Positions 1-11,849 of a stretch of DNA of 64,000 nt are shown piece by piece. The notes below the pieces were generated by a model. That model was not told the DNA's origin, did no database searches, and was given only the letters and a program-made list of their open reading frames with translations. Origin of the DNA: Ahaetulla prasina (Eukaryota > Chordata > Lepidosauria > Squamata > Colubridae); contig NC_080543.1 of assembly GCF_028640845.1 (NCBI RefSeq), positions 98,817,825 to 98,881,824 of the forward strand. The letters run 5' to 3'. The translations under genes and the position numbers were made by a program. Position 1 is the first letter of the stretch. Each line of letters opens with the position of its first letter.

Positions 1-64
1 AATCTATTGTGTTATGCTTGTGTATATTGTTATGACAAAATAAAATAAATAAAATAAAAATAAA
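1..64 (+). mobile_element. LINE family A (CR1/L3-like) 3' tail
   Basis: This is the last part of a LINE 3' UTR and its A-rich tail (TATTGTTATGACAAAATAAA followed by AAATAAA units). The reverse complement of the same ending flanks the minus-strand copies near 6290, 30580, 43803, 51965 and 62630, so the family assignment is internal to this window. The body of the element lies to the left of the window or was lost by 5' truncation. I call this set family A; its RT suggests a CR1/L3-like (Jockey superfamily) LINE. Confidence 0.75.
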
Positions 65-224
65 TGTCTATATGTCTATATTTTTGGTTTTATACATTTC
101 CAGATCCCTTCTTCTTTCAGGAGGTTGGCATATCACTTATGAAACTTTGGCAGCTACGTGCCACTTCTTTTCAACTTGCCATTAGAATAAAAAGGGGGAG
201 GTGTTGCTTTAGAATGGGTTAGAT

Positions 225-357
225 CACGGGTGTCAAACTAGATCGTGTCATGTGATGCATCACGACATATCATGATATTTTTTGCCTTTGTGGGTGTGGG
301 TGGGTGTGGCCAGTGTGTGACACAGCTGGCTCACGGGCTGCCAGTTTAACACCCCTG
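225..357. mobile_element. hAT-type MITE (CAGGGGTGTCAAACT family)
   Basis: A 133-bp non-autonomous element. Its ends are inverted: CACGGGTGTCAAACT on the left and the complement of CAGGGGTGTTAAACT on the right. It is flanked by a perfect 8-bp direct repeat GGTTAGAT at 217-224 and 358-365. An 8-bp duplication and CAG-type termini are hallmarks of hAT transposons. It has no coding capacity. A second copy of the family is at 55473-55602. Confidence 0.85.
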
Positions 358-365
358 GGTTAGAT

Positions 366-672
366 GGAGAACGAAAACCTCAACGAATGCACTGAAAATG
401 GTGAGACCCTGAAACCTTTTCAAGGACATTGTAGCAGGTGTGGAGTTGAAGCAGATAATGAAGTGAACTTCTTTACATGGACTATATAAGAGGTTGAGGG
501 TTTGACTGGGAAAAGTATTGTTTAATTCTATGAACTGGTGGCTGGGAATATCAAAGTTAGTTTTGCTTTGTCATTACCATGCCGTGTATTCAATAAACAG
601 TAAGATTTTTGAAAACAGAATGAACCTGGAGTTTTATTTGGATTCTTGGGCTGGATGTTGACAAGTTCATTT
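366..672. other. Unannotated stretch
   Basis: I see no gene or recognisable repeat between the MITE and the candidate LTR. A TATA-like ACTATATAAG occurs near 480. Short ORFs here look like chance. Confidence 0.4.
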
Positions 673-850
673 TGTAATGTATCTTTAAAAGTTTTGGCGG
701 GAAAAAAGCACGTTGCTGATTGATTGAAGCCACCGGCTAAACTGTATATAAGGAGAGGTTTTCCCGGGCACTGGTTGCTGGGTTCACCATATAGTAAAGA
801 GCTGTTGTCACTATCCTGGTCTCCTGCCTCGTTATTGCCCGAATCTAACA
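673..850 (+). repeat. Candidate 5' LTR
   Basis: This stretch begins TGTAATGT and ends CTAACA, so it has the TG...CA termini of an LTR. A TATA-box-like TGTATATAAG lies at 744-753. Immediately after it comes CTGGCGACGAGGATGGG, where the TGG resembles the start of a primer-binding site; I cannot name the primer tRNA. Without a second LTR to compare, the left boundary is an inference. Confidence 0.45.
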
Positions 851-996
851 CTGGCGACGAGGATGGGATTTCGAGGCTAAGAGCGCCAGGAAAAGAGCTG
901 AACTCACCAGGAAGACGCGAACCCAGCAAAACAAGGGCGGAAAGCAGCGATGTCCGGCTACACACCGCCAGCGCCATTCGACCCAGCTAAGGAAAA

Positions 997-1768
997 ATGG
1001 GGGTCATACATGGCTCGTTTGAGTGTTTCCTCGAGGCGAATGAACTTCAAGGAGTTTCAGACAACAGGAAACGAGCGTATTTCCTGAGCCACTGCGGTCC
1101 AGAGGTCTTCGACACCGCAGAATCCCTGGCGGAGCCAACGCCGGTACAGTCGGTACCGTGGCAAACCCTGCAGACCTTACTGAAAGGCCATTTTGCACCA
1201 ACGCCGTCCAAGTACGTGCAACGGTTCGAATTTGGGGAGCGCAGGCAGCAAGAGGGCGAGTCCATCAGCGCATACATGGCTGAGGAAAGCCTCAAAACAT
1301 TGCGAGTACCGAGACTTGGATGAGGCATTGCTGGAGCAACTCATCCGCGGGGTCAGGGACATCCGTTTGCGGAGGCGGCTGCTGTCTAAAAGCAACCTAA
1401 CGCTGGCAAACGCCTTGGGCGAAGCCAGGGCTCACGAGATGTCTACCCAAGCGGCGGAAACCCTACAAAAGCAGGTCGCACCAACGGCTGGTGCGAAATC
1501 AACCCCGGTCCACAATGAAGAGGTCCAGGCCGAATCGGACGGTGAGGAGGAGGAAGGAGTCTTCCACACCGGGAGGCCGGAGAAAGACGACCGGGGCGAC
1601 TGCGCGAGTTGCGGAGGGCAACACCAACGACAACAATGCAGATTTAAAGATGCAACTTGTCGGCGATGCGAAAGGAAGGGGCACCTAGCACAGGTCTGTC
1701 GAGCTCCCCAACCTTCCCGCCAAAAATTCAAACCGCCAATCAGAGCGCGGGAACGCGGCGGCCCGTGA
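997..1768 (+). pseudogene. gag: Gypsy gag remnant with CCHC zinc knuckles
   Basis: The capsid-like part runs in one frame at about 997-1320 and continues in another from about 1270, so there is one frameshift. The second frame reads to about 1768. Near 1600-1690 it has closely spaced Cys and His residues (CASC, then CRRCERKGHLAQVC), the nucleic-acid-binding knuckles of a retrotransposon nucleocapsid. Acidic and basic low-complexity sequence precedes the knuckles. In a working element this protein would package the RNA. It overlaps the protease frame, as is usual for Gypsy gag-pol. Confidence 0.75.
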
Positions 1769-1779
1769 GTGGTCAGTTT

Positions 1780-2130
1780 AAAAAAGGCACGAAGTTGAAT
1801 CAGACTGTCGTGAGAGTGGGTCACGCATCAACTCGCCTAGAGAAAAAAATCTTTACAAAGGCAAAGATTGAGGGGGTGCCGTGCCGATTGGAGGTGGACA
1901 CCGGCTCATCGATCACGATCATGTCCTGGGACACTCTCGTGAGAGCCTTACCCGCCATCGCAGCGCAAACTGCAACCACAGAAATTAAAGGTACAAGACT
2001 ACCAGGGAATCGCATCCCTGTTCGAGGGTAACGTCCGTCCACGTCGAGTATGGACAATACAAGAAAACTCTGCCCATCACCATCGTCGATGGGACCCTGC
2101 CAAACTTGTTGGGACTAGACTGGTTCCGAG
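1780..2130 (+). pseudogene. Gypsy aspartic protease remnant
   Basis: The frame open at 1657-2031 contains EVDTGSSITI near 1890-1920, the DTG/S active-site motif of retropepsins. The C-terminal protease signature LGLDWF appears near 2106 in a different frame, so a frameshift lies near 2030. The position between the gag zinc knuckles and RT is as expected. The copy is inactive. Confidence 0.75.
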
Positions 2131-3245
2131 CATTGGGCATGGGAGTGACTGGAATCTTCAGAAACGAAGTCGACCTCAAAGACGCACTCGTGAAAGAATT
2201 TGGGGCGTTTTCAGAGACTGCCTGGGCAAGTACACGGGACCCCTATCTCTTTAACTTAGACCCCAAGTTGCCCTATCCGTCTAAAGGCTAGGAGGGTCCC
2301 GTTCACCCTAAAGCCCAGGATTGACCGGGAACTGGACAAGCTAGTAAACCAGGAATTCTAGTGCCAGTTGACCATGCTAAGTGGGAGACCCTATAGTCAC
2401 CCCAGTCAAACCGGACGGGTCGGTCCGGATTTGCGCTGACTACAAGGCAACGCTTAACAAAGCGTTGCAAAGAGTGCTTACCCGTTCGGTGGTACAGCAC
2501 TTACTGCACTCAATGGGGCAAGGGCAAGTTTTGCCAAGCTAGACTTGGCCCAAGCCTATCAACAGCTGCCCGTAGATAGCAGCACAGCCGAGCGCAGACA
2601 ATTGTGACTCACAGAGGGCTTTTAAGTGTACCCGATTACAGTTTGGGGTTAGTGTGGCTCCAGGGTTATTTCAGAACCTGATGGAGCGGCTATTGCAGGG
2701 CCTACCAGGGGTGGTACCATACTTTGACGATGTACTGGTATCCGCTGAGAATCTAGAGGAATTAGGGGTAAGGCTGCGAAAAGTTTTGGGCATTTTCCGG
2801 TCTGCCGGTCTCACGGTTAAACTAAACAAATGCCAGATCGGGGTTGAGTCTGTGGAATTCCTGGGCTACCGGATAGACAGGAAGGATTCACCCACTGAGA
2901 GCAAGGTACGGGCCATCAGGAAGGCCCCGGTTCCAAAGACCAAAACGGAGTTACAGGCATTCTTAGGTCTGGTCAACTTCTACGCGGTATTCTTAAGGAA
3001 TAAGGCAACAGTAGCCGAGCCGCTGCATAAATTACTAGCAAAGACGGCTGCATGGTCTTGGGGAAAGGCGGAAGCTAGGGCATTCGAAGGGGTAAAGAAT
3101 CTCCTAACGAGTGATAGCCTCCTTATCCAATACAATGGCACGCTGCCATTAGTGTTAAGCTGTGATGCATCTCCCTATGGGGTGGGGGCTCAGCCACAGG
3201 TTACCAAATGGCACAGAAGCCCCTATTGCATACTACTCCCGAACC
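2131..3245 (+). pseudogene. Gypsy reverse transcriptase remnant
   Basis: The first half (about 2290-2650) is recognisable only piecewise and has stops and frame changes. The second half is open at 2654-3259. It contains VPYFDDVLV near 2718, the YxDD catalytic motif, then FLGYRID and an LQAFLGLVNFY segment typical of Ty3/Gypsy RT thumb and connection regions. The frame shifts near 3170-3240 into the RNase H-integrase frame. Confidence 0.85.
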
Positions 3246-3540
3246 ATGTCATCAACTGAAAGGAATTATAGCCAGCTTGATAAGGAAGCCTTGGCTATAG
3301 TCTCAGGAGTAAAGAAATTCCATGAATATGTATTTGGTCGTGATTTTGAAATCATCACGGACCATAGACCTTTGCTAGGTCTGCTGGCAGGCGACCGCCC
3401 AACGCCCGTGGCACTTTCGCCAAGACTGACCCGATGGACTATCTTCCTGGCAGCGTATTCTTACAAATTACTACACCGGCCAGGAAAGGAATTAGGGCAT
3501 GCAGACGCCCTGAGCAGATGCCCGTTACCAGAGACTATCG
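3162..3540 (+). pseudogene. Gypsy RNase H remnant
   Basis: The frame open at 3162-4598 starts with RNase H sequence: YYSRTMSSTERNYSQLDKEA, ITDHRPLLGLL and then HADALSRCP. These match the RNase H core and the linker before integrase in Gypsy pol. The DAS motif that should precede them (SCDASPYGVGA, near 3160-3190) is in the RT frame, so the domain is split by a frameshift. Confidence 0.85.
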
Positions 3541-4968
3541 AAGACCCCACTCCGGGGATACCAGTTCTGCTAATTGACTCTTTGGACTCTGGCCCAGTCA
3601 CATCCAAAGAGGTGGCTCGGGCTTCGTATAAGGACATTACAATAAGAACTGTAATTGGTTGGGTACAAAGAGGTTGGCCCGCTGCGCCGGGCGAGCGTTT
3701 TAAAGAGTTTGTAAAAAAACGTGGGGAACTCTCGGCTCAAGGGGGGTGCCTGCTATGGGGGGATCGAGTGGTGATCCCGGAGAAATTGAGGAAAAAGGTA
3801 TTGGATCTCCTTCACGAAGGTCACCCAGGGATCGTGAGAATGAAGGGTCTAGCGAGAAGCTATGTGTGGTGGCCCTTAATGGACTCGGAAATTGCTGAAA
3901 GGGTAGGGAAATGCCAGGCCTGCCAGGAGTCCAGACCGCTACCCCCAACGGCCCCAATTCGGGAATGGGAGAGACCCCAGGGCCCCTGGTCTAGGATCCA
4001 TATCGATTTTGCCGGCCCCTTCCACGGCCAAACCTTTCTGGTAGTAGTCGATGCCTACTCCAAATGGCTGGAAATCATTCTCATGAGATCCAGGACAGCC
4101 GAGGCCGTGATCTCAGTCCTACGGCACCTATTTGTAACCCATGGGTTGCCCGACACTTTAGTCTCCGATAACGGCCCGCAATTCATGGCAACCCAGTTTG
4201 AGGGGTACTTGGCAGAGGAGGGCATCCGGCATGTCCTCTCGGCGCCTTTCCACCCTGTGGGTGGCCTTGCAGAACGTTTCGTTCGGAGCGCAAAGGAAGC
4301 ATTGTCCAGAATCAAGCCAGGCGATTGGCAAACAAAAATCGATACATTCCTAGCAGTCCAACACAGAACCCCCTGTGTCACAACTGGCCGCAGCCCGGCC
4401 GAGCTATTAATGGGTCGGAAGCTTAGGTGCCCACTAGACCGTTTAAATCCAAACTACACACCAGACGGTTACAAAGGGGCACACGGTAAAACAAGAGGGA
4501 TGGCAACAGGCGACCTAGTGTGGGCACACAACTACAGCGAGGGCCCGACCTGGTTAGCAGGAACAATCCTAGAAATAACAGGACCAAATCATATCTAATA
4601 GAGTTGGGGATGGCCGGGTATGGAAGCGCCACATAGACCAGATAAGAAAAGCATAACAGGTAATACAGAATCAGGCGAAACAGGCCCTGACTATTCAATG
4701 TTTGAATCCACAGCTGACTCAAACCCGGGGCTAACGCGGGACTTATCTGAGTTCCAGGAGGTCCAGCGGCGCCAACCGGTTCATCCTGAAGACAGCAGGA
4801 AGACTCTGCAAATAATCCAGGGCGGATGGCCTAGAGGAGGAGCTGAGAGGAACAAACAGTCCCTCCGGTCAGCTCGACTCACTCCCAGAGAATGAATTGC
4901 GCAGGTCTGAAAGAGTCAGGAGACGCCCAGTCTACTTGCGTGATTACGTTGAAAAATATACTCCGTGA
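3541..4968 (+). pseudogene. Gypsy integrase remnant
   Basis: This is the longest open part of the element. An HHCC zinc module is visible (HEGHPG ... CQACQ, near 3815-3920). The catalytic-core Asp, Asp and Glu sit in HIDFAG (near 4000), SDNGPQF (near 4170) and LAERFVR (near 4267). The frame ends near 4598. The usual Gypsy C-terminal piece WKRHIDQI resumes in another frame at about 4620, and an Arg-rich tail (LRRSERVRRRP) ends at TGA 4966-4968. This enzyme would insert the cDNA into host DNA; the downstream frameshift suggests the copy is old. Confidence 0.85.
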
Positions 4969-6289
4969 TATTTTTGTATGAGATGTATTAGAAAATCACA
5001 ACCCTCTTAGTTGTGCTTAAGAAACTTGCTGAAATACCTTTACAGCAGTTTTCAACCTTGGCCATTGAAAGATATGTAGACTTCAGCTTTCAGAAACTAC
5101 CAGCCAGTATGGAAATTACAGAATTATATGTAATTGGGCAGTGATAGAAAATCTATGAATATATGGACGAGCTAAGCAGAGGCATGTAGGTTATGAGCTG
5201 AGGACCATAGTTATATACTAATAGACAAGACCAAAAGCAACACTTAAATAGTAGGTGAAACCAAGATGAAGAGTGTTGGGAAGAGACAGTCAAAAGCTCA
5301 TTCTGATTTAATGTATAGATGATTTACTTTAATGCAATGATATGCATTTCCTCCTATTTCATTAAAAATTACATTTCAGCTATAAATACTTAAGAAACTC
5401 ATAGGCGAATATTGGGCACTTTTCATCTAAAGAAAAGCTTGGAAATGTGGTAAATTGTTGCATAATTTGGATCAAATGCTGTATAAGGAGAACAGTTAAT
5501 ATAGGAATTTCCTAATGACAGTAGCTGTCAGACAATGGAGTAGACTGCATCATGAAGTTCATTGGAAGTCTTCAGAGCTGAAGAGCCAACTGTCCAAATT
5601 TCTGTTGCAGATCCTGCACCAACATGGAGTTGAACTTGATGAGATGGAAAGAAGTATCTGTGAAATTGGTTTTCTGCATATTAGGGAAGGGTTATAAACA
5701 ATTTGTTAAAAAATGTGGTATCAATAGGGCTTCTTTTTAAAAAAAAATCAGTATAGATAATATTTCACATCTTTCATTAAAAGAAGGTAAAGAATACTTA
5801 GGGGAACAAATATTAGAGATGCCAAGTCCTTGGTAAAGATTTGCTATTATCCATAGTCTAATGATCTGAGTAAATAAGGTTTTTATTAGAACTGGAAACA
5901 ACATTCCATTGCTAAAAGTTAGTCCTTTCCTTACATTCTCACAAAGAATTCGTGAAAATTTTCAGCCAAGACTGTGAACCCAGTTTTAATACTTTTAAAA
6001 AAACATTTAATATTCTTGGGAAAAGACTGGGCTTGAGTCGTCCAGCTGTCCTTTTATGATGATGGGTAAACATTTTGTTTGATACTTTTTTTTAATAGCA
6101 TCACAATATTGACACTTTTTTTTCTAAAAAGAAATGAAAAAATACTTTCAGCCTTGGAGCAGGTGAAGAAACCTTTAAATGGTCAACTTTTCTGAATTGG
6201 AATTCTTGGATACAAGTTCTGCCTGTGGGTATGTGTTCAAATTGTTTCTGTTGTAACTTCCTCAACTGGTTAGTGCAGGATTCTTTCTT
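4969..6289. other. Unannotated stretch, AT-rich
   Basis: I find no gene, LTR or familiar repeat here. The 60-codon ORF at 5515-5697 has no recognisable domain and no supporting context. Confidence 0.4.
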
Positions 6290-6680
6290 TTATTTATTTA
6301 TTTCTGTCACAACAATATACACAAGCATCACACAAAATGATTATATAGTATATAAACATATATATGTATAAGCATATATATATATATATAAGAAAAAAAC
6401 AATAGGACAGGAACGGTAGGCACATTTGTGCTCTTATGCACGCCCCTTATAGTTCTCTTAGGAATGGAGTGAGGTCAATAGTAGACAGTTTTTGGTTAAA
6501 GCTTTTGGGATTATGAGAAGAGACCACAGAGTCAGGTAATGTGTTCCAAGCAATGATAACTCTGTTACAGAAGTCATATTTTCTGCAATCTAGATTGAAG
6601 CAGTTAACATTAAGTTTAAATCTGTTGGTTGCTCTTGTATTATTGCAATTGAAGCTGAAGTTATTTCCTGATAGGCACCT
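6290..6680 (-). mobile_element. LINE family A, 5'-truncated 3' end
   Basis: The A-rich tail and 3' UTR are at 6290-6445. They are followed on the minus strand by the last ~75 codons of the ORF, which ends at 6447. The residues KYDFCNRV, AWNTLPDSVVSS and KLSTIDLTPFL are shared with the other family A copies. Similarity fades near 6680, which fits 5' truncation. The copy is inert. Confidence 0.8.
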
Positions 6681-6819
6681 GGACAACATTTGCTTTCCAG
6701 TTAAATAGAAATAATTAGGGACTTTAAAAAATGTAGAGAATAGGAGAAAGTGGCCCTTGTACATAAGCCTAGACTTATTGCAGCTAGCCTCTTTCCTCAT
6801 TGACTCACTGTAACCTAAG

Positions 6820-8750
6820 AAGATAGTTTAATTTAATACTATAGTACTATAAAATTAATTTAATAATTTAGCCTTGCTCTTACTTTAAATTGAGAGGTGT
6901 ATGTGTAAAGATAGTCATTTGCAATACGGTATGTTCTCAGAAGATATGAATGGAGGGACTAATTTACAAGCATTAACTTTCTTCCCCATCTTTTTTTCTC
7001 TTCCATGCTGTCTGCATCCTGAGACCAGAAAAATCTGAAGAATTTTGGCACTTTACCAAACTTTGGCAGTTTACTGAATGCGTTTATGTAGCTGTTCAAC
7101 TGCTTACACAAAGAACTCATAAATTAAAATGGTTAGTGAATGTGCATGCATCCCACCCTCAAGTATCTATATGCTCCCAGTATTCTGAAAAGCTTTTAAC
7201 AGATTATAAATTTTTGGTAAACTGATCATTTTAAGCTATATTTTTAAATTTTGTTTAGCTTTTTAAAAAAACAACAGATTGCCTTGAATATTCACCTGAA
7301 TGGAAAAAATAAGATATAAATTGAATAAACAAATACATTTAAAAAGTTTGGTTTGAAATTGAAAGAACTCCAAGAATAATTATGGCTGCAGTTGCTTGGA
7401 CACGTGTTCATTGTGTGTTCATTTACTTTGCATTTGGTGTTGCTATTGCTGTGCATAAATGTGTGTCTGTGTATAATTTGAACATTTACTTATTTCATTA
7501 GTGACAAATGTTCACAGTCTCTCTCACAAGTATCCACACATATCTGTTAGCTCCACAAAGTCTTCTCAAGACATTTTTCAAGTTTTCTGTGCCAAAAATA
7601 ATCTGGAAAGGAATTTAATTTAGGAGTATCTTCAAAATATAAACATTCAAAATACCCAGTTGGCATGGTCTTAACTCACACTTGGAACAGCTTTTTGCTT
7701 TTCTAATGCAAAGCTTCTGATTTGGTGCTTCCTTTTGTCAAAGAGAAAACTGTATGAATGTTTCCTGTGTGAATGCTGACATCCAAAAAAGGTCCATAGA
7801 TCAGATGTATCCTTTCTCTCTTTTACATATTCATTAATATAATCTCCTTAAAATCACCTGGAAAAATTACCTGTGGCGGTTTGGCAACTTTTAGATATTA
7901 GTTCATGCATTTTGTTTCCTAACCATTAATTTCAGAGGTATTTATCTAACTTTCTCTGGTTTAGACCAAACAGATCATTCTTTTAGATCACATACAGTAA
8001 GTCATTTGTATTCTCTTATCTAAAGCTTTGTGGCAAATTGCTTAGAAATATTCAAATATTACTGATCTTTAATAAGAGACTTACTCTTCGGGAACACAGA
8101 GAGTCAGTATTTCATTACCATATACATCCTGCTTCTTTTATTTTCTTTGAGTAGTACATTTCTATTGGTGTAGTTCAACTAAACTAAAGGGGAGGAAAAA
8201 TTGTAACTTTGAACAGATGGTTAGGACAGATGACTGACTGACTACAAACCATGACTAGGAAATGACTAAATGTTACTTGCATTATGCTGAGAATAATTTT
8301 CCTGTACATCATTTCTCTAGATGCCATAGTGCTCTTATCAAAAAATAACAAAGATGAAATATGCTTAATATTTTAATAGATTCATTTCTATTATATATAT
8401 TTATATATGAAGAGAGAGAGAGAGAGAGAGAGAGTCTAGCTAGGGAAATAAAATAAATATAGTCAGAAAGGGAGATAAAGAGAAATAAAATGTTATCATT
8501 TTTCAAGATCTTTTCTTGTTTGCCTAATTAATCCTTTAAATTTACAGATTTAGCAGTTTTGATGAAATAACATACACAGTATTAGGTTAAAAAATCAAGA
8601 AGACATCACAGTTCAGGATATTCAGGTTATTCATACAGGCATGGAGAGTTTCTAGTCTGCCAGTCATGGAACAAAGTATATGAAACAACGGCCTGTCTCA
8701 GAATAAGATAGGTTCCTGTCACATACTAAATGTCAAAACACTAAATTTAA
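6820..8750. other. Unannotated stretch with a (GA)n tract
   Basis: AT-rich sequence without a recognisable gene or repeat, except a GA dinucleotide tract at 8410-8434. The ORF at 8309-8506 on the minus strand is mostly translation of that tract. Confidence 0.4.
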
Positions 8751-8754
8751 CTCG

Positions 8755-8965
8755 TGTTAAAAGTGTCAGTTCTTAGCAATCATATAGCAAGTCTTCTCCA
8801 AGATGATTTGTCCCCAGCCTGGCCCTTCAGATCTCCCAAGATCATGTTTATAATTGAGTCCATCCAACTTATCCTCTTCTACTCTTTTCTTCTGTCTTCT
8901 CCAGTGCTGCATACCACATTTGATGGGAACTGAAATCAAATCTTTATTATGGTCATAGATTGGCA
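8755..8965 (-). mobile_element. Probable RTE-BovB 3' fragment
   Basis: The stretch includes TTGAGTCCATCCAACTTATC and a pyrimidine-rich run. It resembles the corresponding part of the BovB copy at 16112-17740 (GAGTCCATCCATCTTGCTCTT near 16283). It is short, diverged and non-coding. The boundaries are approximate. Confidence 0.45.
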
Positions 8966-9306
8966 TACTGTACTAATGTAAAAACTCAACCAAGAGTTCA
9001 TGACATGTGACTGTATACTTTCTAGTGGACATAAACAGGTAAAGGGTTAAGTTCTGAGTGAGACCCTTTTTTTCTTGAATCAGTATTTATTAATTTTATT
9101 TATTTATTAATTAGATTTCTAGACCGCCCTTCTCCCGAAGGACTCAGGGCGGTGTACAGCCTTATTAAAACACACAGGTACACAATAAATTTAAAATACA
9201 TTTAAAATGAAATATTTAACCGGCCAATTTAAAACTAAAACGGTCAAACGACTGATATAAAACCCTAAACTATAAAATCACCATTAAAAACCCATAACTT
9301 AAAAAA

Positions 9307-10250
9307 CTAACCCAGTCCAGCGCAGATAAATAAGTAAGTTTTGAGCTCGCGGCGAAAGGTTCGGAGGTCCGGAAGTTGACGAAGTCCTGGGGGGAGCTCG
9401 TTCCAGAGGGCGGGAGCCCCCACAGAGAAGGCCCTTCCCCTGGGTGTCGCCAGACGACACTGTCGCGCCGACGGCACCCTGAGGAGTCCCTCTCTGTGAG
9501 AGCGCACGGGTCGGTGAGAGGTATTCGGTAGCAGCAGGCGGTCCCGTAAGTAACCCGGCCCTATGCCATGGAGCGCTTTAAAGACGTTCACCAACACCTT
9601 GAAGCGCACCCGGAAGGCCACAGGTAGCCAGTGCAGCCTGCGCAGGATAGGTGTCACTCGGGAGCCACGAGGGGCTCCCTCTATCACCCGCGCAGCTGCA
9701 TTCTGGACCAACTGCAGCCTCCGGATGCCCTTCAAGGGGAGCCCCATGTAGAGAGCATTGCAGTAGTCCAGACGAGACGTCACAAGGGCGTGAGTGACTG
9801 TGCACAAGGCATCCCGGTCTAGAAAGGGGCGCAACTGGCGCACCAGGCGGACCTGGTGGAAAGCTCTCCTGGAGACGGCCGTCAAATGATCTTCAAAAGA
9901 CAGCCGTGCATCCAGGAGAACGCCCAAATTACGCACCCTTTCCATCGGGGCCAATGACTCGCTCCCGACAGTCAGCCGCGGACTCAGCTGACTGTACCGG
10001 GATGCCGGCATCCACAGCCACTCCGTCTTGGAGGGATTGAGCTTGAGCCTGTTTCTCCCCATCCAGACCCGTACGGCTTCCAGACACCGGGACAGCACTT
10101 CGATAGCTTCATTGGGGTGGCCCGGTGTGGAAAAGTACAGCTGGGTGTCATCAGCGTACAGCTGGTACCTCACACCGAAGCCACTGATGATCTCACCCAG
10201 CGGCTTCATATAGATGTTGAACAGAAGGGGCGAGAGAATCGACCCTGCGG
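9307..10250 (-). pseudogene. L2/CR1 LINE reverse transcriptase, C-terminal half
   Basis: Reading right to left, this frame begins at [16 protein letters not shown] and contains [11 protein letters not shown] (near 10150), the catalytic YADD box. RT thumb and C-terminal sequence follows ([56 protein letters not shown]), to the stop at 9307. It is joined to the upstream half by a one-base deletion inside the GVPQG-SILSP box near 10250. The frame is otherwise open for over 300 codons. Confidence 0.9.
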
Positions 10251-11849
10251 CACCCCACAAGTGAGGCGCCGCGGGGTCGACCTCTGCCCCCCCGTCAACA
10301 CCGTCTGCGGCCGGTCGGAGAGATAGGAGGAGAACCACCGATAAACGGTGCCTCCCACTCCCAACCCCTCCAACCGGCGCAGCAGGATACCATGGTCGAT
10401 GGTATCAAAAGCCGCTGAGAGGTCTAATAGGACCAGGGCAGAGGAATAACCCCTATCCCTGGCCCTCCAGAGATCATCCACCAACGCGACCAAAGCCGTC
10501 TCAGTGCTGTAACCGGGTCGGAAGCCGGACTGGAACGGGTCCAGATAGACAGTTTCCTCCAGGTGCAGGGGAAACTGATATGCCACCATACTCTCTACAA
10601 CCTTCGCCGCGAAGCGAAGGTTGGAGACCGGACGATAATTACCTAAAACAGCCGGGTCCAGGGAAGGCTTCTTGAGGAGGGGCCTCACCACCGCCTCTTT
10701 CAAGGCGGCCGGAAAGACTCCCTCCAACAAGGAAGCACTCGTAATCCCCTGGAGCCAGCCTCGTGTCACCTCCTGAGTGGCCAGCACCAGCCAGGAGGGG
10801 CACGGGTCCAGTAAACACGTGGTGGCATTCAATCTACCCAGCAACCTGTCCATGTCCTCGGGAGTCACAGGGTCAAACTCATCCCACACAACATCACCAA
10901 GACCGCCCTCAGATACCCCGTCTGAATCGCCACAATTTTGGTCCAGACCGTCCCTAAGCTGAACGATTTTATCGTATAGATAACCGTTAAACTCCTCAGC
11001 ACGTCCCCGCAACGGGTCATCCCGCTCCCCCTGGTGAAGGAGGGAGCGGGTCACCCGAAACAGGGCAGCTGGGCGGTTATCTGCCGACGCAATGAGGGAG
11101 GAGGCGTAGGAACGCCTCGCTTCCCTCAGTGCCACTAGGTAGGTCCTGGTATAGGATCTAACTAGTGTCCGATCAGCCTCTGAACGGCTGGACCTCCAGG
11201 AACTCTCTAGGCGTCTTCTCCGGCGTTTCATCCCCCTCAGCTCCTCGGAGAACCAAGGAGCCGGTTGGGATCTGCGCCGGGTCAGAGGCCGCAAAGGCAC
11301 GACACGGTCTAAAGCCCCAGCCGCAGCCCGTTCCCAGGCTGCAGCTAGTTCCTCTGCCGTGCCGTGAGCCAGACCCTCAGGAAGTGGCCCAAGCTCCGTC
11401 CGAAACCTCTCTGGGTCCATCAGGCGCCTGGGACGGTACCACCGTAATGGTTCCGTCTCCCTGCGGTGTTGGGTAGCGGTCAGAAAGTCCAGGCGAAGAA
11501 GAGAGTGATCTGACCATGACAAAGGTTCAGTGACTATTTCCTTTAAGTCCAGATCTCTCAACCACTGACCAGAGACAAAAATCAGGTCCAGTGTGCCTCC
11601 CCCGATGTGAGTGGGGCCATCCACTACTTGAGTCAGGTCCAAGGCCGTCATGGAGGCCAGGAACTCCCGAGCTACCGTCGACGACGAGCCGGCAGATGGC
11701 AAGTTAAAGTCCCCCATGACTAAAAGTCTGGGGGTCTCCACTGCCACCCCGGCAAGCACCTCCAGGAGCTCGGGCAGGGCAGCTGTCACGCAGCAAGGAG
11801 CCAGGTACGCGACCAGCAAGCCCATCTGACATCTATGACCCCACCTCAC
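10251..11849 (-). pseudogene. L2/CR1 LINE endonuclease C-terminus and RT N-terminal half
   Basis: The 547-codon frame begins inside the APE-like endonuclease. It has VMGDFNLPS (near 11715), GPTHIGGGTLDLIFVSG (near 11600) and SWSDHSLLRLDF, the GDFN, LD and SDH motifs of the endonuclease active site. A linker follows, then RT boxes: [51 protein letters not shown] (catalytic Asp) and CGVPQG. The frame is lost just after GVPQG by a one-base deletion. Confidence 0.9.

Larger units (their letters stand above)
673..4968 (+). mobile_element. Ty3/Gypsy-type LTR retrotransposon, degenerate
   Basis: A plus-strand element with the order candidate LTR, primer-binding region, gag with zinc knuckles, aspartic protease, reverse transcriptase, RNase H and integrase. 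Integrase after RNase H is the Ty3/Gypsy order. The domains lie in different frames (gag in two, protease, RT, and RNase H-integrase each separate), with stops in the protease-RT interval, so the copy cannot make a functional polyprotein. Pol appears to end at TGA 4966-4968 after an Arg-rich tail. I find no second LTR downstream, so the 3' end was probably lost. No env-like ORF follows pol. Confidence 0.9.

Noticed and set aside
724..990. 88-codon ORF before gag
   Set aside because: It spans the candidate LTR end and primer-binding region of the Gypsy element and has no protein-like features.
4620..4895. 91-codon ORF after integrase, considered as an env-like or accessory gene
   Set aside because: Out-of-frame reading of the pol C-terminal region: WKRHIDQI and the Arg-rich tail are readable in other frames. 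No membrane or signal segment.
8309..8506. 65-codon ORF with a Ser-Leu run
   Set aside because: Mostly translation of the GA tract at 8410-8434.
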